A stretch of 64,000 bases of DNA from Microbacterium karelineae (GCF_009745985.1 NZ_WFIX01000190.1:434001-498000); one strand, 5' to 3'. Positions 41,611 to 59,322 are shown, counted from the first letter of the stretch. Notes: generated from the letters alone by a model not told the origin. A program made the numbers and translations.

Positions 41611-41625
41611 GCTTCCGCAGCGGTG

Positions 41626-49362
<7,737 letters not shown>

Positions 49363-49366
<4 letters not shown>

Positions 49367-50598
49367 CGACGCCGCAGACCGAGGTCGCCACGTGGCGCGA
49401 GGTCGCCCTCTATCTCGTCGAGCGCGTCGGCGCGGCCGGGCGCCGCGCGGCGGCCGTCGTGCGCCCCGTCGGCTGGATCCTCACGGCGTCCGCGGTCGTC
49501 CTGTGGATCCTCGGCGCCGCGATGGGCTGGTGGGAGGTCATCGTGGCCGCCGCCGTCATCACGGCGACGATCGGGGTGTGCCTCCTGTTCCTCATCGGCC
49601 GCACGGCGTACGACGTGACGCTCGACCTGACGCGCACGCGCGTCGTCGTCGGCGAGCGCGCCGTCGGGGCGTTCACGGTCGCGAACCCCGGCGAGCGCGC
49701 GCTGCTGCCCTCCCGGGTCGTCCTCCCGGTCGGCTCCGCGCGCGGCACGTTCTCGGTCGGTCGCCTCGCCCCCGGCGAGCAGAACGAGGAGCTCTTCGCG
49801 ATCCCGACGACCCGGCGCACGATCCTCTCGGTCGGCCCCGTCAGCATCGTCCGCGGCGATCCGCTCGGCCTGTTCGAGCGGAACACGAGCCGCGACGAGC
49901 CCGTCGACCTGTTCGTGCATCCGAAGACCGTGGGCTTCGCGGGCGAGTCGCTGGGGTTCGTCCGCGACCTCGAGGGCATGGTGTCGCGCGACCTCACGCG
50001 CGACGACATCGCGTTCCACGCCCTGAGCGAGTACCAGCCGGGTGACGACCTGCGCCACGTGCACTGGCGGTCGACGGCGCGCACCGGCACGCTCATGGTG
50101 CGCACCTACGAGCAGACGAGACGCTCGCACTTCGTCATCGGCCTGAGCACGAACCGTGCCGAGTACGGCGATGAGGACGAGTTCGAGCTCGGGGTCTCGA
50201 TCGCCGGCTCCCTCGGGCTGCGCGCGCTGCGCGACGCATCCCACGTCGACGTGATGATCCCGCAGCGCACCCTCAACGCGCGCACCCCGCGGATCCTGCT
50301 CGACTCGCTGTCCGGCATCGGCCAGACGGCACCGCGCTCGGGGGGAACGGCCGAGCTGTCGGCGCAGGTCGGCCAGGCGGCGCCGGCCGCGAGCGTCGTC
50401 GTCCTCGTCTCGGGCCGCCGCGTCGACCCCGCGAACCTGCGGGGCGCCCTGTCGCGGCTGCCGCTGGGGGCACGCGTGCTGGCGATCGTCGCGAGCAGCG
50501 GCGAGGAGACGGCGCGTCGGCGCGTCGGCGACGCCGACGTCCTCACGATCGGCTCGCTGGATGCCGTGCCCTCGGCGATCGGGAGGGTGCTGACGTGA
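49363..50598 (+). CDS. DUF58 (vWA-like) membrane protein
   Basis: 411 residues from ATG 49363 (ATGA overlap); ATG 49357 is an equal option. Two membrane helices are near residues 35-80. A DUF58 domain follows with the diagnostic FHALSEYQPGDDLRHVHWRS near residues 223-242, then a vWA-type fold. DUF58 proteins are usually encoded with a MoxR AAA+ ATPase and a TgpA transglutaminase. Here TgpA follows directly (ATGA overlap at 50595) but MoxR is missing. Role in envelope assembly is inferred from the family. Confidence 0.9.
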
Positions 50599-52925
50599 CG
50601 TCGACCGGCGAGAGGACGGCGCCCCCGCGCGAGGTCGTCGACGTCGCCGCCGTGGCGCTGCTCCTGGCCGTGCCCGCGATCGGGTTCGTGCCGACCTTCG
50701 CGGGGATGCTCGTGCTCGCCAGCGGCCTCGCGGCGGTCGCGATCGGACTCGGCATCGCGTGCCTCGCCGCGCGCAGCGGCTGGGGCGTGCTGCCGGTCGC
50801 CGCGGCCGTCTGCGTCGCCTACTTCGTGCTCGGGGGGCCGCTCGCGGTGCCGGCCACGACGATCGCGGGCGTCGTCCCCACGCTCGACACCGTGCGTGAG
50901 CTCGCGACGGGGGTCGTGACCTCGTGGAAGACGCTGCTCACGACGGTGCCTCCCGTCTCCCCGCAGGACGGACACCTGATCGTCCCCTTCCTGCTCCTGC
51001 TCGTCTCGTCCGTCGTGACGGGCACGCTCGCGCTGCGGCTGGCCTCGCCTGCGTGGGCGATCGGGGCCGCGGCCGCGACCCTCGCAGGGCAGATCGCGCT
51101 CGGCACCTCGCAGCCCGCGGCGCCCGTCGTGCAGGGCGTCCTGTGGAGCCTCGTCTCGATCGTGTGGCTCGTCGTCCGGCACGAGTGGCGCCGGGGCGAC
51201 GAGATCGTCGCGACGACGGCCGACGGGGAACCCCGATCCGGTCGCGGACACGCGACCCGCCGTGCCCTCGTCGGCGCGGGCGTGCTCGCGCTCGCCGCGG
51301 TGATCGGGGGCGGCGCGATCCTTCTCGCGCCGGCAGGGGGGATCCGCTACGTCGTCCGCGACGTCATCATCCCGCCGTTCGACGTCCGCGAGTTCGCGAG
51401 CCCGCTGCAGGACTTCCGGATCTACGTCGACGCCTACGACGACGTCGACCTGTTCACGGTGTCGGGCCTTCCCGCCGGCGCCCGGGTGCGTCTCGCGGCG
51501 ATGGACGCGTTCTCGGGGGCCGTGTACGACGTCACCGAGTCGACGAGCGCTTTCCTCCCCCTGCGGACGGGCATGTCCGACGCGGCCCCCGACGCCCCGC
51601 GCAGCGATGTCCGCATCGAGATCGGCGCCTACGACGACGTCTGGCTCCCGACCGTGGGCGAGGCCGACGCCATCGCGTTCGACGGCGACGGCGCGGACGA
51701 GCTGCGGCGCGCGACCTTCTACAACGCGTCGACAGGCACGGCCGTCGTCCGCACGGGGCTGCACGAGGGCGATGCGTACACCGTCCGCGCGGTCGTGCCG
51801 GGCGGGCCCGACGAGGCGGTCCTCGTCGAAGACGAGTTCGCGGACGTGGACGTCCCCGAACCGACGTCGGTCCCTGCGGGCGCGGGCGAGCTCGCGGCCG
51901 ATGCGATCGCCGCCGCCGGTGCGCAGACCCCGTATGAGCGGGTCGAGGCGATCACGACCTTCCTCGCGGAATCCGGCTACTTCAGCCACGGGCTCGACGA
52001 AGAGCAGTTCTCGCCCTCCGGACACGGCTCGGCGCGGCTCAGCACGATGGTCGACGCCGACGAGATGGTCGGCGACGACGAGCAGTACGCGACGCTCATG
52101 GCCCTCATGGCATACGAGTCGGGGATCCCCGCCCGCGTCGTGATGGGGTTCCACGATGCGGACGACGACGGCGAGCTGGTGGCGAACGGCAGCACCCTTC
52201 ACGCCTGGGTGGAGGTCGCCTTCGCCGAGTCGGGGTGGGTGGCCTTCGATCCGACGCCGGACGAGGACAACGAGCCGAAGGACCAGAGCACGAAGCCGAA
52301 GGCGGATCCGCAGCCCATGCCGCTGCAGCCGCCCCCGCCGCCGAAGGAGTCGGCCGACGAGCCGCCCCTCGTGCCGGACGACCGGCAGGTCGAGGAGGAC
52401 GACGAGCCGGAGTCGACGAGCTATCTCGTCTATGTCGTCGCGGGCGGCATCTCGCTCGGCACGATCCTGCTGCTCCTGTCGCCGTTCCTCATCATCGGTG
52501 CGTTCAAGGCCACCCGGCGGCGGCGTCGGCGGGCGGCGGAGGCCGCAGCCGACCGCATCAGCGGCGGATGGGACGAGCTCGCCGACCGAGCCGTCGACTT
52601 CGGGCACGGCGTCGCGGCGGGCACCACCCGCAGCGAGCAGTCGTGGGCCCTGGCGGGCGCGCTCGAGGACGGGCGCGTGGGGGCGCTCGCGACGCGTGCG
52701 GATGCCGGAGTCTTCGCGCCGGGGGATCCGGCGCCGGAGGAGGTCGACGGATACTGGGACGACGTCGACGGCGTCGTCGCGGACCTGCGGCGCCGCTCGT
52801 CGTTCTGGCGGCGGATGCGCGCGCGCCTCAGCCTGGCGTCATTCCGTCGGAACCGCACCGGATCCCGGGTGCGCGCGTTCCGAGAGGCCGTCGCCGTGCG
52901 ACGGGAACGGAGCCGGATCCGATGA
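50595..52925 (+). CDS. TgpA-like transglutaminase-fold membrane protein lacking the catalytic Cys
   Basis: 776 residues, ATGA-coupled to the DUF58 gene. Five to six N-terminal helices (residues 18-230), an extracellular region to about 610, then a helix (about 612-638) and an Arg-rich cytoplasmic tail. The transglutaminase core is present (YERVEAITTFL, GIPARVVMGF, LHAWVEVAF, VAFDPTPDE). The active-site Cys expected at GDCEQ is Asp 495 (GDDEQYATLM), while His 536 and Asp 552 are kept. It should therefore be inactive as a Cys transglutaminase or protease and may serve as a binding or structural module. Confidence 0.88.
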   Translation: MTSTGERTAPPREVVDVAAVALLLAVPAIGFVPTFAGMLVLASGLAAVAIGLGIACLAARSGWGVLPVAAAVCVAYFVLGGPLAVPATTIAGVVPTLDTVRELATGVVTSWKTLLTTVPPVSPQDGHLIVPFLLLLVSSVVTGTLALRLASPAWAIGAAAATLAGQIALGTSQPAAPVVQGVLWSLVSIVWLVVRHEWRRGDEIVATTADGEPRSGRGHATRRALVGAGVLALAAVIGGGAILLAPAGGIRYVVRDVIIPPFDVREFASPLQDFRIYVDAYDDVDLFTVSGLPAGARVRLAAMDAFSGAVYDVTESTSAFLPLRTGMSDAAPDAPRSDVRIEIGAYDDVWLPTVGEADAIAFDGDGADELRRATFYNASTGTAVVRTGLHEGDAYTVRAVVPGGPDEAVLVEDEFADVDVPEPTSVPAGAGELAADAIAAAGAQTPYERVEAITTFLAESGYFSHGLDEEQFSPSGHGSARLSTMVDADEMVGDDEQYATLMALMAYESGIPARVVMGFHDADDDGELVANGSTLHAWVEVAFAESGWVAFDPTPDEDNEPKDQSTKPKADPQPMPLQPPPPPKESADEPPLVPDDRQVEEDDEPESTSYLVYVVAGGISLGTILLLLSPFLIIGAFKATRRRRRRAAEAAADRISGGWDELADRAVDFGHGVAAGTTRSEQSWALAGALEDGRVGALATRADAGVFAPGDPAPEEVDGYWDDVDGVVADLRRRSSFWRRMRARLSLASFRRNRTGSRVRAFREAVAVRRERSRIR

Positions 52926-54559
52926 GCGCCCGCCGTGCACCCGCCGCGCCGCCGTCCCTGCCCGGCTTCTCGTATGTGAAGCCGCTCGGCTCGGGCGGGT
53001 TCGCCGATGTGTTCCTCTACGAGCAGCACCTGCCGCGTCGTCGCGTCGCCGTGAAGGTGCTGCTGCCGGACGTCGCGGCGGCGTCGACGGCGCAGTTCAC
53101 GTCCGAGGCGAACACGATGGCGATGCTGTCGTCGCATCCGGCGATCGTCACGATCTTCGAGGCGGGCGTGTCGGCGGACGGACGGCCGTATCTCGTCATG
53201 GAGTACTGCCCGGGGCCGAACCTCCAGGTGCGCTATCGACGCGAGCCGTTCGGGCTCGCCGAGGCGCTGCGGGCCGGGGTCGCCGTCGTGGCCGCCGTCG
53301 AGACGGCGCATCGCGCCGGCGTCGTGCACCGAGACATCAAGCCCGCGAACATCCTGGTCACGGCGTACAACCGGCCGGCCCTGACCGACTTCGGGATCGC
53401 GTCGACGAACGTCGCCGAGAGCGAGGCGGTCGGGCTGTCGGTGCCCTGGTCGCCGCCCGAGGCGCTCGCCGAGGCCCCCACGAGCGGAGTGCGCGCCGAC
53501 GTCTACCAGCTCGGCGCGACGATCTACACGCTGCTCGCGGGGCGCTCGCCGTTCGAGATCCCCGGCGAGAGCAACCAGACGACCGCGCTGATCGATCGCA
53601 TCGAGCGCACGCCGCTTCCCTCCCTCGGCCGAGCCGATGTCCCCGAGGCGCTGTTCGCGGTCCTCGCGCGCGCGATGGCGAAGGATCCCGCCCACCGGTT
53701 CGCGACGGCCCTCGAGCTCGGCCGCGCGCTGCAGGAGGTCGAGATCTCGCTCGGCTTCGCGCCGACGATGATCGACATCCTCGACGACCATCCCGCGGCG
53801 GCGCTCGACGACGTCGACGACGAGCTCACGCGCGTGCGGGGGATCGTGACGATCGCGCCCGACGAGGACACCCGCGCGCGCCCGACGGGCCCGCCCGCGC
53901 AGGGCGCCACCGAGATCGCGCCCGCGACGATCGACCGCGTGCCGGGGGCGCCGGCCGACGACGCGACGGTGATCCGCTCGCCTCGAGCCGGCTCGTCCGT
54001 CGCGGACGAGACCGTGCTCCGCCCCCGGCACGCGCCGCCCCCGGGCGACGACACGGTTCTGCGCGATCGGGGCGCCGTGCCCGCGGGCCCTCCCGCGCCG
54101 CAGGTGCCTCCCGCGGCGGCGGGGGAGGCCGCATCGCCGCCGACGAAGCGCCGCTGGCCGCTCGTCGTCGCGGCGTCGATCGTCGCGATCGCCGTCGTGG
54201 GCGTCGTCGGCTCGTTCCTCGCCCAGCTGGCGTTCCCCGAGGACGATCCGCAGCCGGAGACGAGCTCGGCGGCGCCGCAGGATCCGCTCGGGACGACGAT
54301 CCCGCAGATCGTCGACGGCTCGGGGGTCCTCGTGGCGGACGAGGCGCAGTTCTCGTGGGGCAACCCGGATCCGCAGGGCGGCGACTACTACCTGTGGCGC
54401 GAGAAGGAGATCGACGGCGTGGGCGAGAGCCGGCGCGTCGACGACGCGGCCGTCGACGTTCCGCGCGACGGCGCCGACCGGGTGTGCATCGAGGTGTTCC
54501 TCGCGCGGGCCGACGGCCGCGTCGCCGACGAGCCGGTGACGATCTGCGCGCCGGAGTGA
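52922..54559 (+). CDS. Membrane-anchored Ser/Thr protein kinase (PknB-like)
   Basis: 545 residues, ATGA overlap with the TgpA-like gene. The kinase domain is at about residues 15-275: P-loop LGSGGFADVFLYE, catalytic Lys in VAVKVLL, HRDIKPANILV and DFGIAST (Mg-binding Asp). An Ala/Pro/Thr-rich linker with repeated TVI/TVLR motifs (275-415; likely phospho-Thr sites) precedes one membrane helix (about 420-442). The extracellular domain of about 100 residues is not PASTA-like. Its position suggests it phosphorylates or senses components of the same surface cluster. Confidence 0.92.
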   Translation: MSARRAPAAPPSLPGFSYVKPLGSGGFADVFLYEQHLPRRRVAVKVLLPDVAAASTAQFTSEANTMAMLSSHPAIVTIFEAGVSADGRPYLVMEYCPGPNLQVRYRREPFGLAEALRAGVAVVAAVETAHRAGVVHRDIKPANILVTAYNRPALTDFGIASTNVAESEAVGLSVPWSPPEALAEAPTSGVRADVYQLGATIYTLLAGRSPFEIPGESNQTTALIDRIERTPLPSLGRADVPEALFAVLARAMAKDPAHRFATALELGRALQEVEISLGFAPTMIDILDDHPAAALDDVDDELTRVRGIVTIAPDEDTRARPTGPPAQGATEIAPATIDRVPGAPADDATVIRSPRAGSSVADETVLRPRHAPPPGDDTVLRDRGAVPAGPPAPQVPPAAAGEAASPPTKRRWPLVVAASIVAIAVVGVVGSFLAQLAFPEDDPQPETSSAAPQDPLGTTIPQIVDGSGVLVADEAQFSWGNPDPQGGDYYLWREKEIDGVGESRRVDDAAVDVPRDGADRVCIEVFLARADGRVADEPVTICAPE

Positions 54560-54616
54560 GGCGCGGCGTCAGGCGCCGAGAGTAGTCTGGGCGCGGATTC
54601 GTTCGAAGGGGGCAGC

Positions 54617-55144
54617 ATGGTCAAGCGGAAGCGCGGAGGCGTCGTCCTGGGCGTGCTCGGCGCCGTGCTGATCCTGGGCGGCGGCGCGCTCCTCGCGGGC
54701 GTCGCGCTGGCGCCCGAGCAGGTCGAGAAGGGCTACGGCGATATCAAGGTCGCGATCGGCTCGTCCGTCGACAAGGTGCAGGAAGAGGTCTTCGAGGAGC
54801 TGCCGACCGTGACGGTCGGCGTCGAGGGCGGCATCCCCGAGCTCGACCTCTGCGACGGCACCTTCACGATCATGACCTCCTACGAGCGCGACGGCGTGCC
54901 GGAGACGGCCGCCGCGCACAACAACTGCGGCGGCGACGTCCTGCTCCCGTGGGAGGAGGGCCAGCGGATCCGCATCGACGGGCGCGATGAGGTCTACGAG
55001 GTCGTCGACATCCGCTACACGTCGAAGATCTGGAGCAGCACCGACGACCTCGTCGGCCTGCAGGGCGAGATCGCGCTGCAGAGCTGCTTCTACGGCGAGG
55101 ACCGCATGAAGTTCGTCGGGCTGGAGCCGGTCGACGACGCCTGA
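54617..55144 (+). CDS. Secreted or membrane-anchored protein with a sortase-like Cys/His/Arg pattern
   Basis: 175 residues, GAAGGGGG before ATG. An N-terminal basic stretch and helix (GVVLGVLGAVLILGGGALLA, residues 8-27) precedes a short linker and a beta-rich domain. The end resembles a sortase barrel: His 101 in AAHNNCGG, IRIDGRDEVYEVVDIRY in the middle, Cys 157 in LQSC and Arg 163 six residues later. The TLxTC motif is altered to ALQSC, and the Cys-Arg spacing is short, so activity is uncertain. Extra Cys at 79 and 104 could form a disulfide. It follows the kinase gene after 57 bases. A plain secreted hypothetical is the alternative. Confidence 0.65.
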   Translation: MVKRKRGGVVLGVLGAVLILGGGALLAGVALAPEQVEKGYGDIKVAIGSSVDKVQEEVFEELPTVTVGVEGGIPELDLCDGTFTIMTSYERDGVPETAAAHNNCGGDVLLPWEEGQRIRIDGRDEVYEVVDIRYTSKIWSSTDDLVGLQGEIALQSCFYGEDRMKFVGLEPVDDA

Positions 55145-55192
55145 CGCGCCGTGCCGACCTCGCGTGTCGGGGATCCCCGATAGCGTGCAGTC

Positions 55193-56167
55193 ATGAGCAC
55201 TTCGTCGCCCCTCGCGGATCCCGCGCCCGAGCCGTCGCACGCCGGCATCTCCGTGCGGGGCGTGGCTCGCTCGTTCGGCAGCGTGCACGCCGTGCGCGAC
55301 GTGACCTTCGACGCGCGGCCGGGGCGGATCACGGGCCTCGTCGGGCCGAACGGCGCGGGCAAGACGACGCTGTTCCTCATGCTCGCCTCGCTCCTCGCGC
55401 CCGACCGCGGCGAGATCCGCATCGGCGGTGTCGATCCGTCGACCGACGCGGCCGCCGTGCGCGAGCGGATCGGGTGGATGCCCGACGCGCTCGGCGCATG
55501 GGAGGCGCTCACGGCGCGCGAGACCCTCACGGTCGCCGGCCGGCTGTACGGGGCGCCGAAGACGCAGGCCGCGACCCGTGCCGACGAGCTGCTGGCAGAG
55601 GTGGGGCTGCGAGAACTCGCCGCGGCGCCTGCGCGCGTGCTGTCGCGCGGGCAGAAGCAGCTGCTCGGGCTGGCCCGCGCTCTCGTGCATCGCCCGCCCG
55701 TGCTGCTGCTCGACGAACCGGCTTCTGGCCTCGACCCGGCCGCGCGGATCGCGCTGCGCCGCCACCTGCGGGCGCTCGCCGACGGCGGTGCCGCGATCCT
55801 CGTCTCGAGCCACGTGCTCGCCGAACTCGAGGAGATGGTCGACGACGCCGTGTTCATGTCCGAGGGTGCGACCGTCGCCCAGCGTCGCGACGGCGCGCGG
55901 CGAGGGCTCCTGCGCGATTGGCGCCTGCGCGTCGCGGGAACACGGGAATCCGGCCCCGGGCCGTGGCTCGAGGCCGTGCGGCACACCCTGCCGGACGCGA
56001 ACGCGCGCGTCGACCGGCGCGGCCTCCTCCTCGGCTTCTCCGACGAGGTCAGCGCGGCGCAGGGGCTCGGCGCGCTCATCGCCGCCGGCATCCTCGTCGC
56101 CGAGTTCGCGCCGGCGTCCGGCGACCTCGAGAGCGCATTCCTCCAGCTGAAGGGCGACGAGCGATGA
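55193..56167 (+). CDS. ABC transporter ATP-binding protein (exporter type)
   Basis: 324 residues. Walker A GLVGPNGAGKTTL (about residues 49-61), signature LSRGQKQLLGLAR, Walker B VLLLDEPASGLDP and the switch His in VSSHVLAE. A C-terminal extension of about 100 residues is typical of CcmA/NatA-like exporter ATPases. ATGA overlap with the permease at 56164. Exports an unknown substrate, possibly linked to the surface cluster. Confidence 0.92.
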   Translation: MSTSSPLADPAPEPSHAGISVRGVARSFGSVHAVRDVTFDARPGRITGLVGPNGAGKTTLFLMLASLLAPDRGEIRIGGVDPSTDAAAVRERIGWMPDALGAWEALTARETLTVAGRLYGAPKTQAATRADELLAEVGLRELAAAPARVLSRGQKQLLGLARALVHRPPVLLLDEPASGLDPAARIALRRHLRALADGGAAILVSSHVLAELEEMVDDAVFMSEGATVAQRRDGARRGLLRDWRLRVAGTRESGPGPWLEAVRHTLPDANARVDRRGLLLGFSDEVSAAQGLGALIAAGILVAEFAPASGDLESAFLQLKGDER

Positions 56168-57351
56168 ACCCCACCCGCATCGGCGTCCTCGTCGGCCTCG
56201 ACCTGCGCCAGCGCGCCCGGCGGCCCGGCTTCTACGTGCTGCTCGGCGTGTTCTTCGTCGTCGTCAGCGGCATCACGTGGCTCGGATCTCTCGTGTTCTC
56301 CGGCTCGGCGTCGGTCGCCTCGGGCATGATCTCCGTCGCCATCTACGGAGTCCTGCTCATGGCGGTGCTCGTCACGCCGACCTTCACGGGCAACGCCATC
56401 AACGGCGACCGCGACAGCGCGACCCTCGCGCCCGTGCAGGTCACGCTCGCGACCACGGCCGAGATCCTCGTCGCGAAGCTGCTCGCAGGCTGGGCGACGG
56501 GCCTCGTCTACCTCGTCGTCGCGATCCCCGCGCTCATGTTCGCGCTCATCCGCGGAGAGATCGAGCCGCCCCAGGGGTGGATGGGGGCGAGCGCGGCCGA
56601 GCCCGCGCATCCCGCGACCCTCCTCGTGGCCGTGCTCGTGCTGGCCATCGAGATCGGCGTCATCGCGGCGATCGGCGTCGGGCTCAGCGCGATCATCGCG
56701 CGGCCGCTCTTCTCCGTCGCGGCGACGTATCTCGTCGTGATGCTGCTCGTGCTCGGCACCGTCATCGCCTTCGGGCTCGGCACCTTCGCGGTGCGCTCGT
56801 CGACGGCCACCCTCACCGAGAGCCCCGAGATGCTCTATGTCCCGGGGCAGGGCACCAGCCCGCTTCCCGCCTGCGATGAGGGCGATGAGCCGTGCATCGA
56901 GCCGCGCCCCGACATCAGCGCGCAGTGCGTCGAGGTGCGCGGCGCGGGCGAGGCGCCGCGGTACGACCGCGTCTGGTGGATCCTCGCGGCGAACCCGTTC
57001 GTCGTGCTCGCCGACGCGACGCCGACCGCCTACGACACGAGCGGGAACCCCGTCGACCTGTTCGGCCAGCTCAAGTACGGTGTGCGCGGCGCGCAGCACC
57101 CGCCCGAGCTGGTGAGCGACGACTGGACGGACCCGTGTGACGGCGAGCCGTATGTCGAGGGCGAGTTCCACGGAGGCGAGGCCCTGCAGAGCGACTACGA
57201 GACGCCCCGCGAGACGATCGAGCGCAGCCTGCCGAGCTGGTTCGTCGGCCTCGGGATCCAGGTGCTCCTCGCGGCAGGGCTCATGCTGTGGGGCGCATCC
57301 CGCATGCACACCCCGGCGCGGCGCACGCCGCCCGGGAGCCGCATCGCGTAG
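56164..57351 (+). CDS. ABC transporter permease with an extracellular insert
   Basis: 395 residues, ATGA-coupled to its ATPase. Six membrane helices: two to three before residue 120, more up to about 215, and the last near 360-380. Between helices 5 and 6 lies an extracellular region of about 140 residues (220-355) with four Cys and the VWWILAANPFVVLADATPT stretch. ABC2-type exporter permease, of the kind seen in NatB/YhaP-like systems. Substrate unknown. Confidence 0.88.
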   Translation: MNPTRIGVLVGLDLRQRARRPGFYVLLGVFFVVVSGITWLGSLVFSGSASVASGMISVAIYGVLLMAVLVTPTFTGNAINGDRDSATLAPVQVTLATTAEILVAKLLAGWATGLVYLVVAIPALMFALIRGEIEPPQGWMGASAAEPAHPATLLVAVLVLAIEIGVIAAIGVGLSAIIARPLFSVAATYLVVMLLVLGTVIAFGLGTFAVRSSTATLTESPEMLYVPGQGTSPLPACDEGDEPCIEPRPDISAQCVEVRGAGEAPRYDRVWWILAANPFVVLADATPTAYDTSGNPVDLFGQLKYGVRGAQHPPELVSDDWTDPCDGEPYVEGEFHGGEALQSDYETPRETIERSLPSWFVGLGIQVLLAAGLMLWGASRMHTPARRTPPGSRIA

Positions 57352-57423
57352 GCCGCGCGCGGGCCGCGCGCGCCCCGCCGATAGGATGGGGTGTCCAGCA
57401 CCCGAATCTCAGGGGGATGACCC

Positions 57424-58710
57424 ATGCCAGGAATCGTGATCGTCGGCGTCCAGTGGGGCGACGAGGGCAAGGGCAAGGCGACGGATCTGCTCGGTGAGCG
57501 CACCGAGTGGGTCGTCAAGTTCAACGGCGGCAACAACGCCGGTCACACGGTCGTGATCGGCGACGAGAAGTACGCCCTGCACCTGCTGCCCTCGGGGATC
57601 CTCTCCCCGGGCGTGACGCCGGTCATCGGCAACGGCGTCGTCGTCGACCTCGCGGTGCTGTTCGAAGAGCTCGAGGCGCTGGAGGCGCGCGGCGTCGACA
57701 CATCGAAGCTCAAGCTGTCGTCGAGCGCGCACATCATCACGCACGCCCACCGCACCCTCGACAAGGTGCAGGAGCGCTTCCTCGGAAAGCGCCAGATCGG
57801 CACGACGGGCCGCGGCATCGGCCCGACCTACGCCGACAAGATCAGCCGCGTGGGCATCCGCGTCCAGGACCTCTTCGACGAGTCGATCCTCCGGCAGAAG
57901 GTCGAGGGGGCGCTCGAACAGAAGAACCACCTGCTCGTGAAGGTGTTCAACAGGCGTGACATCACGGTCGACGAGATCGTCGACGACCTGCTGTCCTACG
58001 CCGAGCGGGTGCGACCCATGGTGTGCGACACGGGCCTGCTCCTCGACGAGGCCCTGAAGCGGGGCGACGTCGTCGTCTTCGAGGGCGGTCAGGCCACGAT
58101 GCTCGACATCGATCACGGGACCTACCCGTTCGTCACGTCGTCGACGGCGACGGCCGCGGGCGCGGCGAGCGGATCCGGCGTCGGCCCGAACCGCCTCGAT
58201 CGGATCGTCGGCATCGTCAAGGCGTACACGACGCGCGTCGGCGCGGGCCCGTTCCCGACCGAGCTGTTCGACGAGAACGGCGAGTGGCTCGCGAAGCAGG
58301 GGCACGAGTTCGGCACGACGACGGGGCGCGCACGCCGCGTCGGCTGGTACGACGCCCCGATCACCCGCTACGCGACCCGCATCAACGGCATCACCGACCT
58401 CGTGCTGACGAAGCTCGACGTCCTCACGGGGCTCGAGGAGATCCCCGTGTGCGTCGCCTACGACGTGAACGGCGAGCGTTTCGACGAGGTCCCCGTCAAC
58501 CAGAGCGACTTCCACCACGCGACGCCGATCCTCGAGAACTTCCCCGGCTGGAGCGAGGACATCACGGGTGCGCGCACGTTCGACGAGCTGCCGCAGAACG
58601 CCCGGGACTACGTGCTGGCGCTCGAGGAGATCAGCGGCACGCGCATCTCGGTCATCGGCGTCGGCCCCGGCCGCGACCAGGTGATCGTCCGCCACGACCT
58701 CATCGACTGA
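57424..58710 (+). CDS. purA: Adenylosuccinate synthetase
   Basis: 428 residues, standard length. Begins [20 protein letters not shown], containing the GDEGKGK P-loop (catalytic Asp 14-15 region), with NAGHTVV (His of the active site), [36 protein letters not shown] and the closing VGPGRDQVI. It forms adenylosuccinate from IMP, aspartate and GTP in AMP synthesis. Monocistronic; a palindrome follows after 26 bases. Confidence 0.97.
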   Translation: MPGIVIVGVQWGDEGKGKATDLLGERTEWVVKFNGGNNAGHTVVIGDEKYALHLLPSGILSPGVTPVIGNGVVVDLAVLFEELEALEARGVDTSKLKLSSSAHIITHAHRTLDKVQERFLGKRQIGTTGRGIGPTYADKISRVGIRVQDLFDESILRQKVEGALEQKNHLLVKVFNRRDITVDEIVDDLLSYAERVRPMVCDTGLLLDEALKRGDVVVFEGGQATMLDIDHGTYPFVTSSTATAAGAASGSGVGPNRLDRIVGIVKAYTTRVGAGPFPTELFDENGEWLAKQGHEFGTTTGRARRVGWYDAPITRYATRINGITDLVLTKLDVLTGLEEIPVCVAYDVNGERFDEVPVNQSDFHHATPILENFPGWSEDITGARTFDELPQNARDYVLALEEISGTRISVIGVGPGRDQVIVRHDLID

Positions 58711-58736
58711 CGCGAGGTGGTTCGCGGGTGCGGGGC

Positions 58737-58796
58737 GGTCGTCATGCCACCCCAGAACGACCATTTCGCACCGCTGGGGGGCGGGGAGCAATGACC
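58737..58796. repeat. Third palindromic element, CCCCAG...CTGGGG type
   Basis: GGTCGTCATGCCACCCCAG on the left and CTGGGGGGCGGGGAGCAATG on the right form an imperfect long hairpin (about 16 paired bases) around an AT-richer loop. The right arm contains the ribosome site (GGGGAG) and start codon of the DUF385 gene, so folding would hide translation initiation. It also lies just after purA and may terminate that gene. Confidence 0.6.
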
Positions 58797-59237
58797 GACT
58801 GGCTGATCGCTCGGATCCTCGGCACACCGTGGCTCATGCGGGTGCCTATCCCGCTGTATCGCGCAGGTTTCGGATGGCTGCTGGGGCGGCGTCTCGTCAT
58901 GATCGAGCACGTCGGCCGGAAGTCCGGCGAGCCGCGATTCGTCGTCGTCGAGGTCGTCGAGCGCACCGGTCAGGCGCTCCGCGTCGCGTCGGGCTTCGGC
59001 GCGAAGTCGCAGTGGTACCGGAATCTCCGCGCGAACGGCGTCGCCTTCCTCAGCACCGGCGGGGTCCGCCGCGAGCGGGTCGCGGTGCGGCTCCTCGACG
59101 ACGAGGAGTCCGGCATCGTCCTCGGCCGCTACGCCACCGCGCACCCGGCGGCGTGGGGCCGGCTCAAGGGCGCGATGGACGTGGCGCAGGGCGGCGAGGC
59201 GCGGATCCTCGTGGTGGAGTTCACACCGGCCGACTGA
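58791..59237 (+). CDS. DUF385-type deazaflavin-dependent nitroreductase-family protein
   Basis: 148 residues with GGGGAG 4 bases before ATG. FDR/DUF385 fold: LVMIEHVGRKSGEPRFVVVE near residues 36-55, GFGAKSQWYRNLRANGVAFL near 71-90, and a short C-terminal helix. Members bind F420 or flavin and reduce diverse substrates in actinobacteria (Ddn-like). Monocistronic; translation may be gated by the hairpin that includes its ribosome site. Confidence 0.88.
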   Translation: MTDWLIARILGTPWLMRVPIPLYRAGFGWLLGRRLVMIEHVGRKSGEPRFVVVEVVERTGQALRVASGFGAKSQWYRNLRANGVAFLSTGGVRRERVAVRLLDDEESGIVLGRYATAHPAAWGRLKGAMDVAQGGEARILVVEFTPAD

Positions 59238-59322
59238 CGTGCGCGATCCGCCCTCCGGTGGAGCCCGCCGAACCCAAAGGCGGAGGCCGCGGGACGCCGC
59301 CCTCAGTAGGCTCGGACGAGTG

